Source of the DNA: Achromobacter sp. UMC46
Lineage (GTDB): Bacteria; Pseudomonadota; Gammaproteobacteria; Burkholderiales; Burkholderiaceae_B
DNA length: 64,000 nt
Reading direction: 5' to 3'
NCBI RefSeq assembly: GCF_014170335.1
Contig: NZ_LZZS01000040.1
Coordinates: 186,001-250,000 of the forward strand
Each line of letters starts with the position of its first letter. Within the stretch, counting starts at the first letter, position 1. The notes under the pieces were generated by a model that was not told the DNA's origin, did no database searches, and was given only the letters and a program-made list of their open reading frames with translations. This document shows positions 1-9,505 of the stretch, piece after piece. Made by a program: the position numbers and the translations under genes.

Positions 1-1344
1 GCCATCAGCCAGCATGCCGTGCCGCCGGCGCTGGAGGACGCGCGGCGACGCATCCAGGCATTGGAGATCGCGCAGCGCATCGCTCAGCGCGAGGCCCATC
101 TTGGCGAAGGCGACACGCTGCGTGTCGACCGCCTTGCCGCCGAACACGCCGAGGCGGTGCAGGCGGAGCTGGTGTTGGCGAAGCGCTGGGAGGCCGAGCG
201 GGCGTTGGCGGCAACGGTCTTGTCCTTGCGGCAGGCGCTGGATCAGGCCCCGGTATCCGAGCAGGCGGCGGCGCGGCAGGCGCTGGCGCGCGAAACGTCG
301 ACACTGGCCGGCCGCGAGGCGCCGATGATCCATGTGTCCGTCGATGCGGCGGCGGTGGCCGCCGTCGTGGCCGATTGGACTGGCATCCCCGTGGGCCGCA
401 TGGTGCGCGACGAGGCACAAGCCATGCTGGCGCTGGCGGATACGCTGGAGCGGCGCGTGATCGGCCAGCGCGATGGCCTGGAGGCGGTGGCGCGCCGGAT
501 CCAGACGTCGCGCGCCCGACTGACCGATCCGGACAAGCCCGTGGGCGTGTTCCTCTTGTGCGGCCCGAGCGGCGTCGGCAAGACCGAGACCGCGCTGGCG
601 CTGGCCGAAGCCCTGTACGGCGGGGAACAGAACCTGATCACCATCAACATGAGCGAATTCCAGGAGCCGCACACGGTCTCTACGCTCAAGGGCGCGCCGC
701 CCGGCTACGTGGGCTACGGCGAGGGCGGCGTGCTGACCGAGGCGGTGCGGCGGCGGCCCTACAGCGTGGTGCTGCTGGACGAGGTGGAAAAGGCGCACGC
801 CGACGTGCACGAGATTTTCTTCCAGGTGTTCGACAAGGGCTGGATGGAGGACGGCGAGGGACGCTACATCGATTTTCGCAATGCCGTAATCATCCTGACA
901 TCCAACGTCGGCGCGGACCGCATCGCGGCCCTTTGCCGGGATCTGGCGTTGATGCCCAACGCAGAAGGGCTCGCGGCCGCGCTGCGGGAGCCCTTGCTGC
1001 AGGCCTTTCCGGCGGCGCTGCTGGGAAGGCTGGTTGCGGTGCCCTACCTGCCGCTGTCGGACGCCATGCTGGCGCGCATCGTCGACCTGCAGTTCGAGCG
1101 CGTGCGGCGCCGGCTGCAGGAACACCATGGTGTCATGCTGGACGTGGCGCAAGACGCGACGGCGCTGGTGGTGGCGCGCTGCACGGAGGTCGAGTCGGGC
1201 GCGCGCATGGTGGACGCCATTCTCACCAATACGGTCTTGCCGCAGATCAGCCGCGAACTGCTGGGCGCGTCGATGCAAGACCGCAGGCTGCACTGCGTGC
1301 GGCTGTCCGCGGACGGCGGGGAGTTTCGCTATGACTACGCGTGA
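1..1344 (+). CDS. tssH: T6SS AAA+ ATPase ClpV/TssH, C-terminal half (cut by left edge)
   Basis: ClpV is the cytoplasmic hexameric unfoldase that disassembles contracted TssB/TssC sheaths so they can be reused. The frame is open from base 1, so the true start lies outside. About 446 residues remain of a family that usually has close to 900. The fragment begins in an Arg/Glu/Ala-rich helical stretch like the middle coiled coil. The second AAA+ module follows, with Walker A GPSGVGKTE (window codons 188-196), a GYVGYGEGG pore loop and a Walker B LLDEVEKAH near base 780. The C-terminal D2 small domain is present. ClpB shares this fold, but the adjacent tss genes point to ClpV. The next two genes lie convergent on the other strand. 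Confidence 0.93.
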   Translation, partial: AISQHAVPPALEDARRRIQALEIAQRIAQREAHLGEGDTLRVDRLAAEHAEAVQAELVLAKRWEAERALAATVLSLRQALDQAPVSEQAAARQALARETSTLAGREAPMIHVSVDAAAVAAVVADWTGIPVGRMVRDEAQAMLALADTLERRVIGQRDGLEAVARRIQTSRARLTDPDKPVGVFLLCGPSGVGKTETALALAEALYGGEQNLITINMSEFQEPHTVSTLKGAPPGYVGYGEGGVLTEAVRRRPYSVVLLDEVEKAHADVHEIFFQVFDKGWMEDGEGRYIDFRNAVIILTSNVGADRIAALCRDLALMPNAEGLAAALREPLLQAFPAALLGRLVAVPYLPLSDAMLARIVDLQFERVRRRLQEHHGVMLDVAQDATALVVARCTEVESGARMVDAILTNTVLPQISRELLGASMQDRRLHCVRLSADGGEFRYDYA

Positions 1345-1348
1345 ACCG

Positions 1349-2113
1349 CTAGCGGTCCTTGCCGTCCGGGGCTTTCTTCACCGGCGCAGGGCGCATGAAG
1401 CTGCCGATCTCACGAAGATGGTCGGAGGCGCTGCGGCTATCCGTGGCGTCGCGCGGCGCGCGCAAGGTGTCGTCGACGGGGTGAACCCGGTGTTCGGCCA
1501 ATGGGTCGTGGGCCGGCAGGGTGGACGGCGTGCCGTCGTCGAAGACGCTGGGCGGGCTCTCGCCGGGGGTGTCGAACAACGCCAGCGGATCGGTGACCGG
1601 ACGCGACACGGCGGCGTCGCCGGGCGGCAGATGGCGCAGGGGATCGTCGGGGTTGCGCGCTTGCGCGGACTCCAGATCGAAGGGATGGGCGGACACGTCG
1701 GGCGCGCTGCCGACGGGCAAGGTGCCGGGACCGATGAGGTCGCCGAAGATGTCCTCGTCGGTCGTCGCCGCCAGGGGGGGCGCGTCGAGGGCGGGCGCGG
1801 CCGTTTCTGCCCGCAGCCGGTAGGCGCCGATGTCGAGCTCGTCGCCCGGATTCAGCGGCACTTCCTGATCCTGCGCAACCGGGTGGCCGTTGACGCTGAC
1901 GGCGCTCATGCTGCTCAAGTTCACCAGAAAGCCCGCCGCGCTGGTGTCATTGATGCGGATGGCCGCCTGCACGCGACAGATCTCGCGCGCCGGATCGGGC
2001 AGGGCGAGATGGTTTTCGGGACTGCGGCCCAGCGTGCCGCCAGGCGCCGCGAATTCGGCGTGGATGGGATCGAAGGCGGGGTCGCCGGCATGTTGGATCA
2101 CGGTGAGTTTCAT
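1349..2113 (-). CDS. T6SS-associated FHA-domain protein, degenerate phosphothreonine site
   Basis: The 254-residue product starts with an FHA fold over about residues 1-100 (GR at 29-30, N34, NG near residue 75). A long Pro/Asp/Ala-rich tail with no recognisable domain follows. T6SS FHA proteins (Fha1/TagH) normally bind a phosphothreonine made by the PpkA kinase and promote assembly. Here the usual Ser-Arg-x-His core reads CRVQ (Cys46, Gln49), so two residues that contact the phosphate or hold the loop are replaced, although Arg30 remains. Many TagH proteins are longer and have a second C-terminal domain that is absent here. It lies 27 bases downstream of the lipoprotein gene on the same strand and converges on clpV. 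The T6SS link is firm; phospho-binding is doubtful. Confidence 0.8.
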   Translation of the reverse strand: MKLTVIQHAGDPAFDPIHAEFAAPGGTLGRSPENHLALPDPAREICRVQAAIRINDTSAAGFLVNLSSMSAVSVNGHPVAQDQEVPLNPGDELDIGAYRLRAETAAPALDAPPLAATTDEDIFGDLIGPGTLPVGSAPDVSAHPFDLESAQARNPDDPLRHLPPGDAAVSRPVTDPLALFDTPGESPPSVFDDGTPSTLPAHDPLAEHRVHPVDDTLRAPRDATDSRSASDHLREIGSFMRPAPVKKAPDGKDR

Positions 2114-2140
2114 GCCTGTCTCCTTGGCGCCCGCGGCGCG

Positions 2141-2512
2141 TCAGTGGGCCTGGGCCGCCTTGGCCGATTGGAACGCGGGGCCCCATTGAGGATGCCCGGT
2201 TTCGTTGGGCGCAAGTTCGAACGAGGGTTGCAGTTGCAGGATGCGGGCGAAGCTGTCTTCGCAGAGCTGGCGGTAGCCGATGACGCAGTAGCTGAAGGCC
2301 TGGAGCTTCAACGCCTCCACCCGCATGGGCGTGGGCGCCGTGGCCAGGGCATCGGAGGTGGCGACCGTGCGCGCCACCGCGCCGAACTGGCTGGCGGCGT
2401 ATTCGTCGCGCACCTGTTGCAGGGCGTCGGCGGCTTGCGGCGAGGGGGCGGAACTACAGGCCGCGAGAACAGCGAAGAGGGACATCAGGCAGATACGGAC
2501 GGGCTGTTTCAT
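2141..2512 (-). CDS. T6SS-associated lipoprotein, TssQ-like
   Basis: This 123-residue protein has a short signal peptide ending in the lipobox LAAC (Cys19), so it should be a lipoprotein exported by Sec and processed by signal peptidase II. The mature part is a helical, TPR-like segment (many Ala/Leu/Gln residues; FARILQLQPSF resembles a TPR repeat). It lies between tssJ (divergent) and the FHA gene (same strand, 27 bases on). That position fits the family named TssQ in related betaproteobacterial T6SS loci. I assign that name from context and size only. It could be a different T6SS accessory lipoprotein. Confidence 0.6.
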   Translation of the reverse strand: MKQPVRICLMSLFAVLAACSSAPSPQAADALQQVRDEYAASQFGAVARTVATSDALATAPTPMRVEALKLQAFSYCVIGYRQLCEDSFARILQLQPSFELAPNETGHPQWGPAFQSAKAAQAH

Positions 2513-2631
2513 GGCGCGGGCGTGTCGGTCAAGGAGAAGGATGCAAGGCTATTGCGCCGATGATAGCGGCCCTGCGCGGCAGGGGTGCGTCTCGGCGTAA
2601 CAGACGTGTGTGTTTTTATTTCCGAGGTCTT

Positions 2632-3210
2632 ATGAACGCTTTACTTCATCGAACGGCCTTGACGGGATATCGCGCCGGAGGGCCATTGCGGCGCCTGGCG
2701 CTGATCGCCGCGGGCGTGGCGGCCGGCGCACTGATCGCCGGGTGCTCGTCGACCGCCAAGCGCGTGCCGGCGCCCTACGCCATCGAATTGCGCGCGGATC
2801 CGAAGGTGAACGAGAACGCCAGCGGCAGGCCCTCGCCGGTGCAGGTGACCATCTATGAATTGAAGTCGGCCAGCATCTTCGAGTCGCGTGATTTCTTCAC
2901 CTTGCAGGCCGATGCGCATGCGGCGCTGGGCGCAGAGCTGCTCAACACCGATCAGGTGATCCTGCGGCCGGGCGAGACGAAGGTGCTGCGGTATCCCGGC
3001 AACGCGGAGGCGCGCGTGGTGGGCGTGGTGGCGGCCTATCGGGAGCTTGAGCAAAGCAAGTGGCGCCTGCTGGTGTCGCTGCCCGAGCCCCAGGACACCA
3101 ATATCTACAAGGTTTGGCAGTTTTCACCGAACGAGGAGACGGTGAAAGTCGCGGTCAAGCGCGCGGGCCTTGAGGAAGTGGACCGCGACCGTTCGTGGTG
3201 GCCCTTTTAG
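2632..3210 (+). CDS. tssJ: T6SS outer-membrane lipoprotein TssJ
   Basis: TssJ anchors the TssJLM membrane complex to the outer membrane and contacts periplasmic TssM. I place the start at ATG 2632, behind a GAGG ribosome site at 2624-2627. The frame stays open upstream to 2560, but that extension is Arg-rich and would disrupt the signal. The 192-residue product has a long signal peptide ending in LIAGC (Cys38), then the beta-sandwich typical of the family (VQVTIYELKSA motif, YKVWQF near the C-terminus). It ends 23 bases before tssK and heads a tssJKLM-tagF operon. It is divergent from the TssQ-like gene, so the promoter lies within 2513-2631. Confidence 0.93.
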   Translation: MNALLHRTALTGYRAGGPLRRLALIAAGVAAGALIAGCSSTAKRVPAPYAIELRADPKVNENASGRPSPVQVTIYELKSASIFESRDFFTLQADAHAALGAELLNTDQVILRPGETKVLRYPGNAEARVVGVVAAYRELEQSKWRLLVSLPEPQDTNIYKVWQFSPNEETVKVAVKRAGLEEVDRDRSWWPF

Positions 3211-3233
3211 AAACAGAATAAGAGAACCAGACC

Positions 3234-4568
3234 ATGGTGAGCAAAGACAAAGTGATCTGGTCGGAGGGAATGTTCCTGCGGCCTCAGCATTTCCAGCAAC
3301 TGGAGCGCCATCTGCTGCACGCGGCGCAGCAGCGTGCGCTGGCGGCGCAGGGATTCTTCTGGGGATTCAGCCATCTGTCGTTGGACCGAGACGCGCTGGC
3401 GATCGGCAAACTGGTGCTGACGCAGGCGCACGGCGTCATGCCCGACGGCACGCCCTTCGATTTCTCGGCGCCGGATGCCGCGCCCGTTGCGCTGGAGGTG
3501 CCGCCGCAGACCCGCGACGCGCGCGTCCTGCTGGCGATGCCCCGCGCGCGACCCGGCGCCACCGACGTGATCTACGAAGGCGAAGAGGACACCTTGGCGC
3601 GCTACCTGGTGCACGAGGCCGAGGTGGACGACACCGGATCGATGGGACTGGAGCCGGCGCTAATGCAGCTAGGCCGACTACGGTTGCGCCTGATGCTGGA
3701 ACACGAGCTGACCGACGATTGGCTGGGCCTGGGCGTGGCGCGCGTGGTGGAACGCCGTCAGGACAACCGCGTGGTGCTGGACGAGGGTTACGTGGCGCCC
3801 TGGCTTGCCGCAGGCGAACATCCGGTGCTGCGCGGGCTGGTCAACGAACTGTACGGCCTGTTGGGCGCACGCAGCGAAGCACTGGCCGACCGCCTGTCGC
3901 AGCCTGGCCGCGGCGGCGTTTCCGAAGTCTCCGATTTCATGCTCCTGGAAACCGTCAACCGCTATGTGGGCGCGCTCTGGCATGCGCGCCAAAGCGCCGG
4001 ACTGCACCCGGAGCGCTTGTTCCACGACTGGCTGATGCTGGCTTGCGACCTGTCCACGTTCACTTCGGCCACGCGGCGCCCGGAGGTGCTGCCCGATTAT
4101 GTTCACGACGACCTGCAAGGCAGTTTCGCGCCCTTGATGAATGAGCTTCGCCGTTCGCTGTCGGCAGTGCTGGAGCAACGCGCCTTGCAGATCCCGCTGC
4201 AGGACCGGGGGCAGGGCGTTCGGGTGGCGCAGATCAAGGATGCCGAGCTGCTGCAAACCGCCGGTTTCGTGCTGGCCGTGCATGCCGACCTGGGCACCGA
4301 CACGGTGCGCGCGCGCTTTCCCGCGCAGGTAAAGATCGGTCCGGTGGAACGCATCCGCGACCTGGTGCATCTGCAACTGCCGGGGGTGACAGTGCGCGCG
4401 CTGCCGGTGGCGCCGAGGCAGATTCCCTACAGCGCGGGACACGTGTATTTCGAACTGGATAAAAGCGGCGAATTCTGGAAGCAGCTGGAGCGCACCGGTG
4501 CGCTCGCGTTGCACCTGGCCGGCGATTTTCCCGGGTTGACGATGGAGTTCTGGGCATTGCGCGATTGA
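3234..4568 (+). CDS. tssK: T6SS baseplate subunit TssK
   Basis: TssK links the phage-like baseplate (TssEFG) to the inner-membrane complex. The 444-residue protein has the family N-terminus (VIWSEGMFLRPQHFQQ, residues 7-22), which forms the baseplate-binding shoulder domain, and a C-terminal region ending in a conserved MEFWAL segment. Length matches the usual 440-450. It starts 23 bases after tssJ. Its stop falls just before the tssL start, so the two are probably translationally coupled. Confidence 0.96.
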   Translation: MVSKDKVIWSEGMFLRPQHFQQLERHLLHAAQQRALAAQGFFWGFSHLSLDRDALAIGKLVLTQAHGVMPDGTPFDFSAPDAAPVALEVPPQTRDARVLLAMPRARPGATDVIYEGEEDTLARYLVHEAEVDDTGSMGLEPALMQLGRLRLRLMLEHELTDDWLGLGVARVVERRQDNRVVLDEGYVAPWLAAGEHPVLRGLVNELYGLLGARSEALADRLSQPGRGGVSEVSDFMLLETVNRYVGALWHARQSAGLHPERLFHDWLMLACDLSTFTSATRRPEVLPDYVHDDLQGSFAPLMNELRRSLSAVLEQRALQIPLQDRGQGVRVAQIKDAELLQTAGFVLAVHADLGTDTVRARFPAQVKIGPVERIRDLVHLQLPGVTVRALPVAPRQIPYSAGHVYFELDKSGEFWKQLERTGALALHLAGDFPGLTMEFWALRD

Positions 4569-4582
4569 ACGCGGAGACAACT

Positions 4583-5869
4583 ATGCATGCATCGGACCAC
4601 ACGCTGTCCGCCCCGCCGGGAGGGTTGGGCGACGGCTCTTCCCAAGGCTCCGGCCGAGTACGGCCTCACGACTATGTCATCAGCGGGACCAATCCGCTGG
4701 TGGCGGCCGCCAACCCGCTGCTGGACTTGATTCCGCAGATCCGCGCGACCGTGGCGCATCCGTCGGCGGCGATGTTGCGCGAGCACTTGCTGGACGAAGT
4801 CCGCCAGTTCGAACTGCGCGCGCAACAGGCGGGCATCTCCAACGAAACGATCCTTGGCGCGCGCTACTGCCTGTGCACCGCGCTGGATGAAGCCGCGGCG
4901 CTGACGCCGTGGGGCGGGGGCGGCGTCTGGTCGGCGCACAGCCTGCTTGTCACGTTCCACAACGAGACGTGGGGCGGGGAAAAATTCTTCCAGCTGCTGG
5001 CCAAGCTGTCGCAGAACCCCGCGCAGCATCTGGACCTGCTGGAATTGCTGTATTACTGCCTGCTGCTGGGTTTTGAAGGCCGCTACCGGGTGATGGACAA
5101 CGGCCGCTCTCAACTGGAAACGTTGCGTCAGCGTTTGCTGCGCATCCTTCGGGGTGCGCGCGGCGAATATGCGCTGGCGTTGTCGCCGCATTGGCGCGAC
5201 GAGCCGGCCCAGACGCCGCTGCGCCGCTTGCCGGTGCCCCTGTGGGTATTCGGCGCGCTGGCCGCCGTGCTGGCGCTGGCCCTGTACTGGGGGCTGGGCT
5301 GGAGGCTGGGCAGCCAGTCAGATGGCGTGTTCGCGGCCATCAGCCAGCTTAAGCCGCCCGCGGTGCAGATCGCCCCGGCGGTCGCGCCTCGGCCGGCGCC
5401 TGCGCCGCGGCTGGCCTTGTTCCTGGCGCCCGAGATCCGCGACCAGCTGGTGACGGTGCGCGACGAAGTCGACCGCAGCGTCGTTGTCCTGCGGGGCGAC
5501 GGCGTGTTCGAGTCCGGCGCCAGCTCGGTGCGCGATCCGTACCTGCCGGTGCTGTCGCGCGTGGCGGATGCGCTGCGCCAGACGCAGGGCGCCATCGTCG
5601 TGCGCGGCTACTCCGACAATACGCCGATGCGCAGCGCGCGTTTTCCGTCCAATTGGCATCTGTCGCAGGCGCGCGCCGATGCGGTCAAGGACATGCTGGA
5701 ACAACGCCTGGGGCAGTCGGCGCGGGTGCGGGCGGAAGGGCGCGGAGATGCCGATCCCGTGGCGCCCAACGATACGGCCGCCGGCCGCGCGCTGAACCGG
5801 CGGGTGGAGATCACGGTGCTGGTGCCGCCGGCCCCGCATGAGATCGACGGACAGGGAGGCCAAGAATGA
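4583..5869 (+). CDS. tssL: T6SS inner-membrane protein TssL (DotU) with OmpA-like domain
   Basis: This is an evolved TssL. A cytoplasmic DotU helical domain (about residues 40-195) precedes a single transmembrane segment at about 218-238 and a Pro-rich linker. A periplasmic OmpA-like peptidoglycan-binding domain follows (about 300-415; GYSDNTP, LSQARADAV and ALNRRVEI are its landmarks). The OmpA part should clamp the TssJLM complex to the cell wall. I chose ATG 4583, six bases after GGAG (4573-4576); a TTG at 4565 overlapping the tssK stop is an alternative. The stop overlaps the tssM ATG (ATGA). Confidence 0.95.
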   Translation: MHASDHTLSAPPGGLGDGSSQGSGRVRPHDYVISGTNPLVAAANPLLDLIPQIRATVAHPSAAMLREHLLDEVRQFELRAQQAGISNETILGARYCLCTALDEAAALTPWGGGGVWSAHSLLVTFHNETWGGEKFFQLLAKLSQNPAQHLDLLELLYYCLLLGFEGRYRVMDNGRSQLETLRQRLLRILRGARGEYALALSPHWRDEPAQTPLRRLPVPLWVFGALAAVLALALYWGLGWRLGSQSDGVFAAISQLKPPAVQIAPAVAPRPAPAPRLALFLAPEIRDQLVTVRDEVDRSVVVLRGDGVFESGASSVRDPYLPVLSRVADALRQTQGAIVVRGYSDNTPMRSARFPSNWHLSQARADAVKDMLEQRLGQSARVRAEGRGDADPVAPNDTAAGRALNRRVEITVLVPPAPHEIDGQGGQE

Positions 5870-8800
5870 TCTACAGGCTGTTCGGATGGTTCTTCAGCCG
5901 GCGCGTGTGGAACTTCCTGGGGCTCGTGGCCCTGGCGCTGCTGATCTGGATCGCGGGGCCGCTTGTTGCGGTGGGCACCGTGCGGCCGCTGGAAAGCGAG
6001 GCCGTGCGCGTCATCGTGATCGTGGCGATATTCGCGATATGGCTGCTGCGCCTCGTGTGGCGCAAGTGGCGCGAAGGGCGCTTGAACGCGCAGTTGCTGG
6101 GTCAGTTACGGCCCCGGCCACGCGCGGAGAAGGCGGTGGAGGAGACCGCTGAGAACGATGAGATCCGTCAACTGGAAACGCGATTCGACGAAGCGGTGGA
6201 ACTGCTGCGCAAGACGCGCTTCGAGAACCGCGGCAAGCGCCGTCCGCTGGACCGCTTCTCGAAGCAGTACCTGTACCAACTGCCCTGGTATGTGATCATC
6301 GGCGCGCCGGGAGCGGGGAAAACCACGGCGCTGGTGAATTCCGGCTTGAATTTTCCGTTGGCCGAACGTTACGGGAAGGTGGCCTTGCGTGGCGTGGGCG
6401 GCACGCGCAATTGCGACTGGTGGTTCACCGACGACGCGGTGCTGCTGGATACGGCGGGACGCTACACCACGCACGAAAGCGACCCCACGGGCGACGAGCA
6501 GGAGTGGCGCGGGTTTCTCGGCCTGCTGACCAAGTACCGTGGCCGGCAGCCGATCAACGGTGCGATGCTGACGGTCAGTGTCGAAGACCTGTTGTCGGCG
6601 TCCGATGCGGAACGGGCACAGCATGCCGCGGTGCTGCGGCGGCGTTTGCAGGAATTGCGCGAGCAGTTGGGCATCGCGTTTCCGGTGTATGTGCTGGTGA
6701 CCAAGACCGACCTCTTGTCCGGCTTCGAAGAGTACTTCGCGTCCTTCAGCCGCGACGAGCTGGCGCAGGTCTGGGGCTTTACGTTGCCCTACGCGCGCAC
6801 GCAGGAGCCCGGCTTCGATTTATACGAGGCCTTTCACGCCGAGTACGCACTGCTGCAGCGGCGCCTGGATGATGCGCTGCCGGAAGTGGTGGCCGCTGAA
6901 GAAGACCCGTCGCGGCGCGCGCTTGCTTACATGCTGCCGCAGCAGTTCGCCGGGCTTCAGGCCATCCTGGGCCATTTCCTGAGCGATGTGTTCGCTACGT
7001 CGAAGTTCGAGGCCCGGGTGATTCCGCGCGGGGTGTACTTCACCAGCGGCACCCAGGGCGGCGAGACGTTCGATCAGGTGACCGGCCATCTCAAGCGCTA
7101 CCTGCGCATCGAGGGCGCCGCCGCGCCGGCTCCAAGCGTGTCGGGCGAGGGGGAGGGCCGCAGCTACTTCCTGAAGAACCTGCTGAGGGACGTCATCTTC
7201 CGTGAAGCGGGCCTGGCCGGGCGCAACCTGCGTTGGGAGCGCCGCTACCGGCAATTGCATTGGGCGGGTTACGGGCTGGTCACCGCGCTGTTCATTGCGC
7301 TGATCGCGGGCTGGGCATTGAGCTACCGCAACAACTCGGCCTATGTGGAGGAAGTCGCGCGGCGCGTTCCCGCCGTGGAGAAACTGACGCGCGACATCAA
7401 GATCACGCGCACCGGCGACCTTCTTGGCCTGATGCCCTTCCTGGACAGCCTGTGGTATTTGCCGCGGCATGAGCGCTTCGAGATCGACCAGCCGCCGCTT
7501 GGCTACCGCTTCGGCCTGTATCAGGGCCAGAAGCTGCAGGCGGCGGCGCAGGGGGTCTACGACAACACGCTGGACCAGGTGCTGCTGCCGCAAGTGGCGC
7601 GGCGCGTCGAGGCCGCGTTGCGGGACGCGTCGGCCAGCGACCTGGAGTATTCCTACGAAGCGCTGCGGGCCTACCTGATGCTGTACGAGGCCGACCGCTA
7701 CGACCCGGAGTTCATGCATGCGTGGCTGTTGTCAGACATGCAGGCCACCTTGCCGGATGGGTATACGCGCCGCCAGTACGAGCAGTTGTCGCTGCATCTG
7801 CGCCACCTGACGCAGGGCCGCGTGCTGGCGTCGCCCTTCCCGAAGGACGATGCGCTGGTGGCGCAGGCGCGCGAGAAGCTCGCGCGCTACACGTTGGCCC
7901 AACGGGCCTACAGCCGGCTGCGCCGCACGCTGGCCAATACCGATGCGGCGCCCGAAAACACGGTGGTGACGCTGGGCGGCCCGCAGGCCAGCGCCGTGTT
8001 CGTGCGTAAGAGCGGCAAGCCGTTGAGCCAGGGCATCCCGTCTCTCTACAGCTATCGGGGCTATTGGGACGTGTTCAACAAGCGGGTCGCCAGCGTGGCG
8101 GAGGTGCTGAGATCGGACGACGCGTGGATCCTGAACATCCCCCCGCCCGGACTGCTGGACCAGGCCGCGCAGCGCCAGCTGGTGGCGGGCATCAAGCGCC
8201 TGTACATGAACGATTACGTGGCGCAGTGGGACGGCTACCTGAATGACCTGCAGCTGGCGCCCAGCAAGTCCTTGCTGCAGAACATCCAGATGGCGCGCAC
8301 CTTGTCGGCGCCGGAATCGCCGCTGGTGCAACTGGTGCGCGGCGTCGCGCGCGAGACCGCCTTGCTGCGCGATTCCGGCAAGGACGACCGGTCGCTGGTG
8401 GACCAGGCGCGCGACCGCGTCAGCAGCACGCGCGAAGCGCTGGAGCAGATGTTCGGCCCTACGGGGCCCGATGCCGCCACGCGCGCCGATGCCTCGGACG
8501 AAAAACTGGAACGTATCGTGGACCAGTATTTCGAGCCCTACCGCCGCCTGGCGCAAGGCGAAGGCGGGGCTGCGGGCGCTGCGCCGCCGATTACCGCGAC
8601 GACGGGCCTTATCAACGAGCTTTACACCTACCTGACCGCGGCGGATGCGGCGCTGCGCAGCGGCAGTCCGGCGCCCAGCTCGGATTCGGTGACGAAGTTG
8701 CGCGCGGAGGCCGGACGGCTGCCCGGACCCTTGCGTGACGTGCTCAATTCGCTGTCCGTGAACGCGTCGGGAGAGGTGTCCGATGTGGCGCGGGCACGCA

Positions 8801-9492
8801 TGGGTGAAACCGTGTCCGCCACCATCGGCGTGTTCTGCGGCCAGTCGGTGGCGGGACGCTACCCGTTTTCCAGCCGTTCGACGCGCGACGTGGCGCCCAA
8901 TGACATGGCGCGCCTGTTCGCGCCCAACGGCATGATGGATGACTTTTTCCAGAAGAACCTGGCGACCCAGATCGACGTTTCCGGGCAGCGCTGGCGCTTC
9001 AAACCGGGAGTCGACGGGCGATCCGGGGGCAACTCGGCCACGCTGGACGCCTTCCAACGCGCAGGCGTGATCCGCGATGTGTACTTCATGGCCGGCAACC
9101 CCATGCCGTCGTACCGGGTGGCCATCCGGCCGGTCGAGATGGACGCGGGGATCACGCAATTCGTGATGGACGTGGACGGCCAGCCGGTGCGTTACGCGCA
9201 CGGACCGCAGGTGGCGACTACGGTGCAATGGCCGGGCCCCCGGGGCAGCAACCAGGTGCGTATCGAGCTGACGCCGCAAGGGGGCGCGGCAGGCATGACG
9301 ACCTCGGGCCCGTGGGCGCTGAACCGCATGCTGGACCGCGCGCAGCTGCAGCGCGGCGCTTCGCCGGAGATCACCTTGGCCACCTTCGACCTGGGCGGGC
9401 GCAAGGTGGTGCTTGAGATCACCGCCAGCAGCGTCAAAAGCCCTTTTCATCTAGCCGAGATGCAGGGTTTCGCCTGCCCCGGCGCGTCGTGA
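5866..9492 (+). CDS. tssM: T6SS inner-membrane protein TssM (IcmF)
   Basis: TssM spans the inner membrane and periplasm, bridging TssL and TssJ and forming the channel core. The 1208-residue protein shows two N-terminal membrane segments (within residues 10-70). A cytoplasmic NTPase-like domain carries an intact Walker A, GAPGAGKTT (146-154), and a DTAGRY switch motif (from about base 6448). A third membrane helix lies near residue 470, and the rest is a large periplasmic part. Length is typical. Many TssM proteins have lost Walker A; this one retains it, so nucleotide binding is possible. It overlaps tssL by four bases and leads into tagF after 13 bases. Confidence 0.96.
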   Translation: MIYRLFGWFFSRRVWNFLGLVALALLIWIAGPLVAVGTVRPLESEAVRVIVIVAIFAIWLLRLVWRKWREGRLNAQLLGQLRPRPRAEKAVEETAENDEIRQLETRFDEAVELLRKTRFENRGKRRPLDRFSKQYLYQLPWYVIIGAPGAGKTTALVNSGLNFPLAERYGKVALRGVGGTRNCDWWFTDDAVLLDTAGRYTTHESDPTGDEQEWRGFLGLLTKYRGRQPINGAMLTVSVEDLLSASDAERAQHAAVLRRRLQELREQLGIAFPVYVLVTKTDLLSGFEEYFASFSRDELAQVWGFTLPYARTQEPGFDLYEAFHAEYALLQRRLDDALPEVVAAEEDPSRRALAYMLPQQFAGLQAILGHFLSDVFATSKFEARVIPRGVYFTSGTQGGETFDQVTGHLKRYLRIEGAAAPAPSVSGEGEGRSYFLKNLLRDVIFREAGLAGRNLRWERRYRQLHWAGYGLVTALFIALIAGWALSYRNNSAYVEEVARRVPAVEKLTRDIKITRTGDLLGLMPFLDSLWYLPRHERFEIDQPPLGYRFGLYQGQKLQAAAQGVYDNTLDQVLLPQVARRVEAALRDASASDLEYSYEALRAYLMLYEADRYDPEFMHAWLLSDMQATLPDGYTRRQYEQLSLHLRHLTQGRVLASPFPKDDALVAQAREKLARYTLAQRAYSRLRRTLANTDAAPENTVVTLGGPQASAVFVRKSGKPLSQGIPSLYSYRGYWDVFNKRVASVAEVLRSDDAWILNIPPPGLLDQAAQRQLVAGIKRLYMNDYVAQWDGYLNDLQLAPSKSLLQNIQMARTLSAPESPLVQLVRGVARETALLRDSGKDDRSLVDQARDRVSSTREALEQMFGPTGPDAATRADASDEKLERIVDQYFEPYRRLAQGEGGAAGAAPPITATTGLINELYTYLTAADAALRSGSPAPSSDSVTKLRAEAGRLPGPLRDVLNSLSVNASGEVSDVARARMGETVSATIGVFCGQSVAGRYPFSSRSTRDVAPNDMARLFAPNGMMDDFFQKNLATQIDVSGQRWRFKPGVDGRSGGNSATLDAFQRAGVIRDVYFMAGNPMPSYRVAIRPVEMDAGITQFVMDVDGQPVRYAHGPQVATTVQWPGPRGSNQVRIELTPQGGAAGMTTSGPWALNRMLDRAQLQRGASPEITLATFDLGGRKVVLEITASSVKSPFHLAEMQGFACPGAS

Positions 9493-9505
9493 CCAGGACA
9501 GGGAT

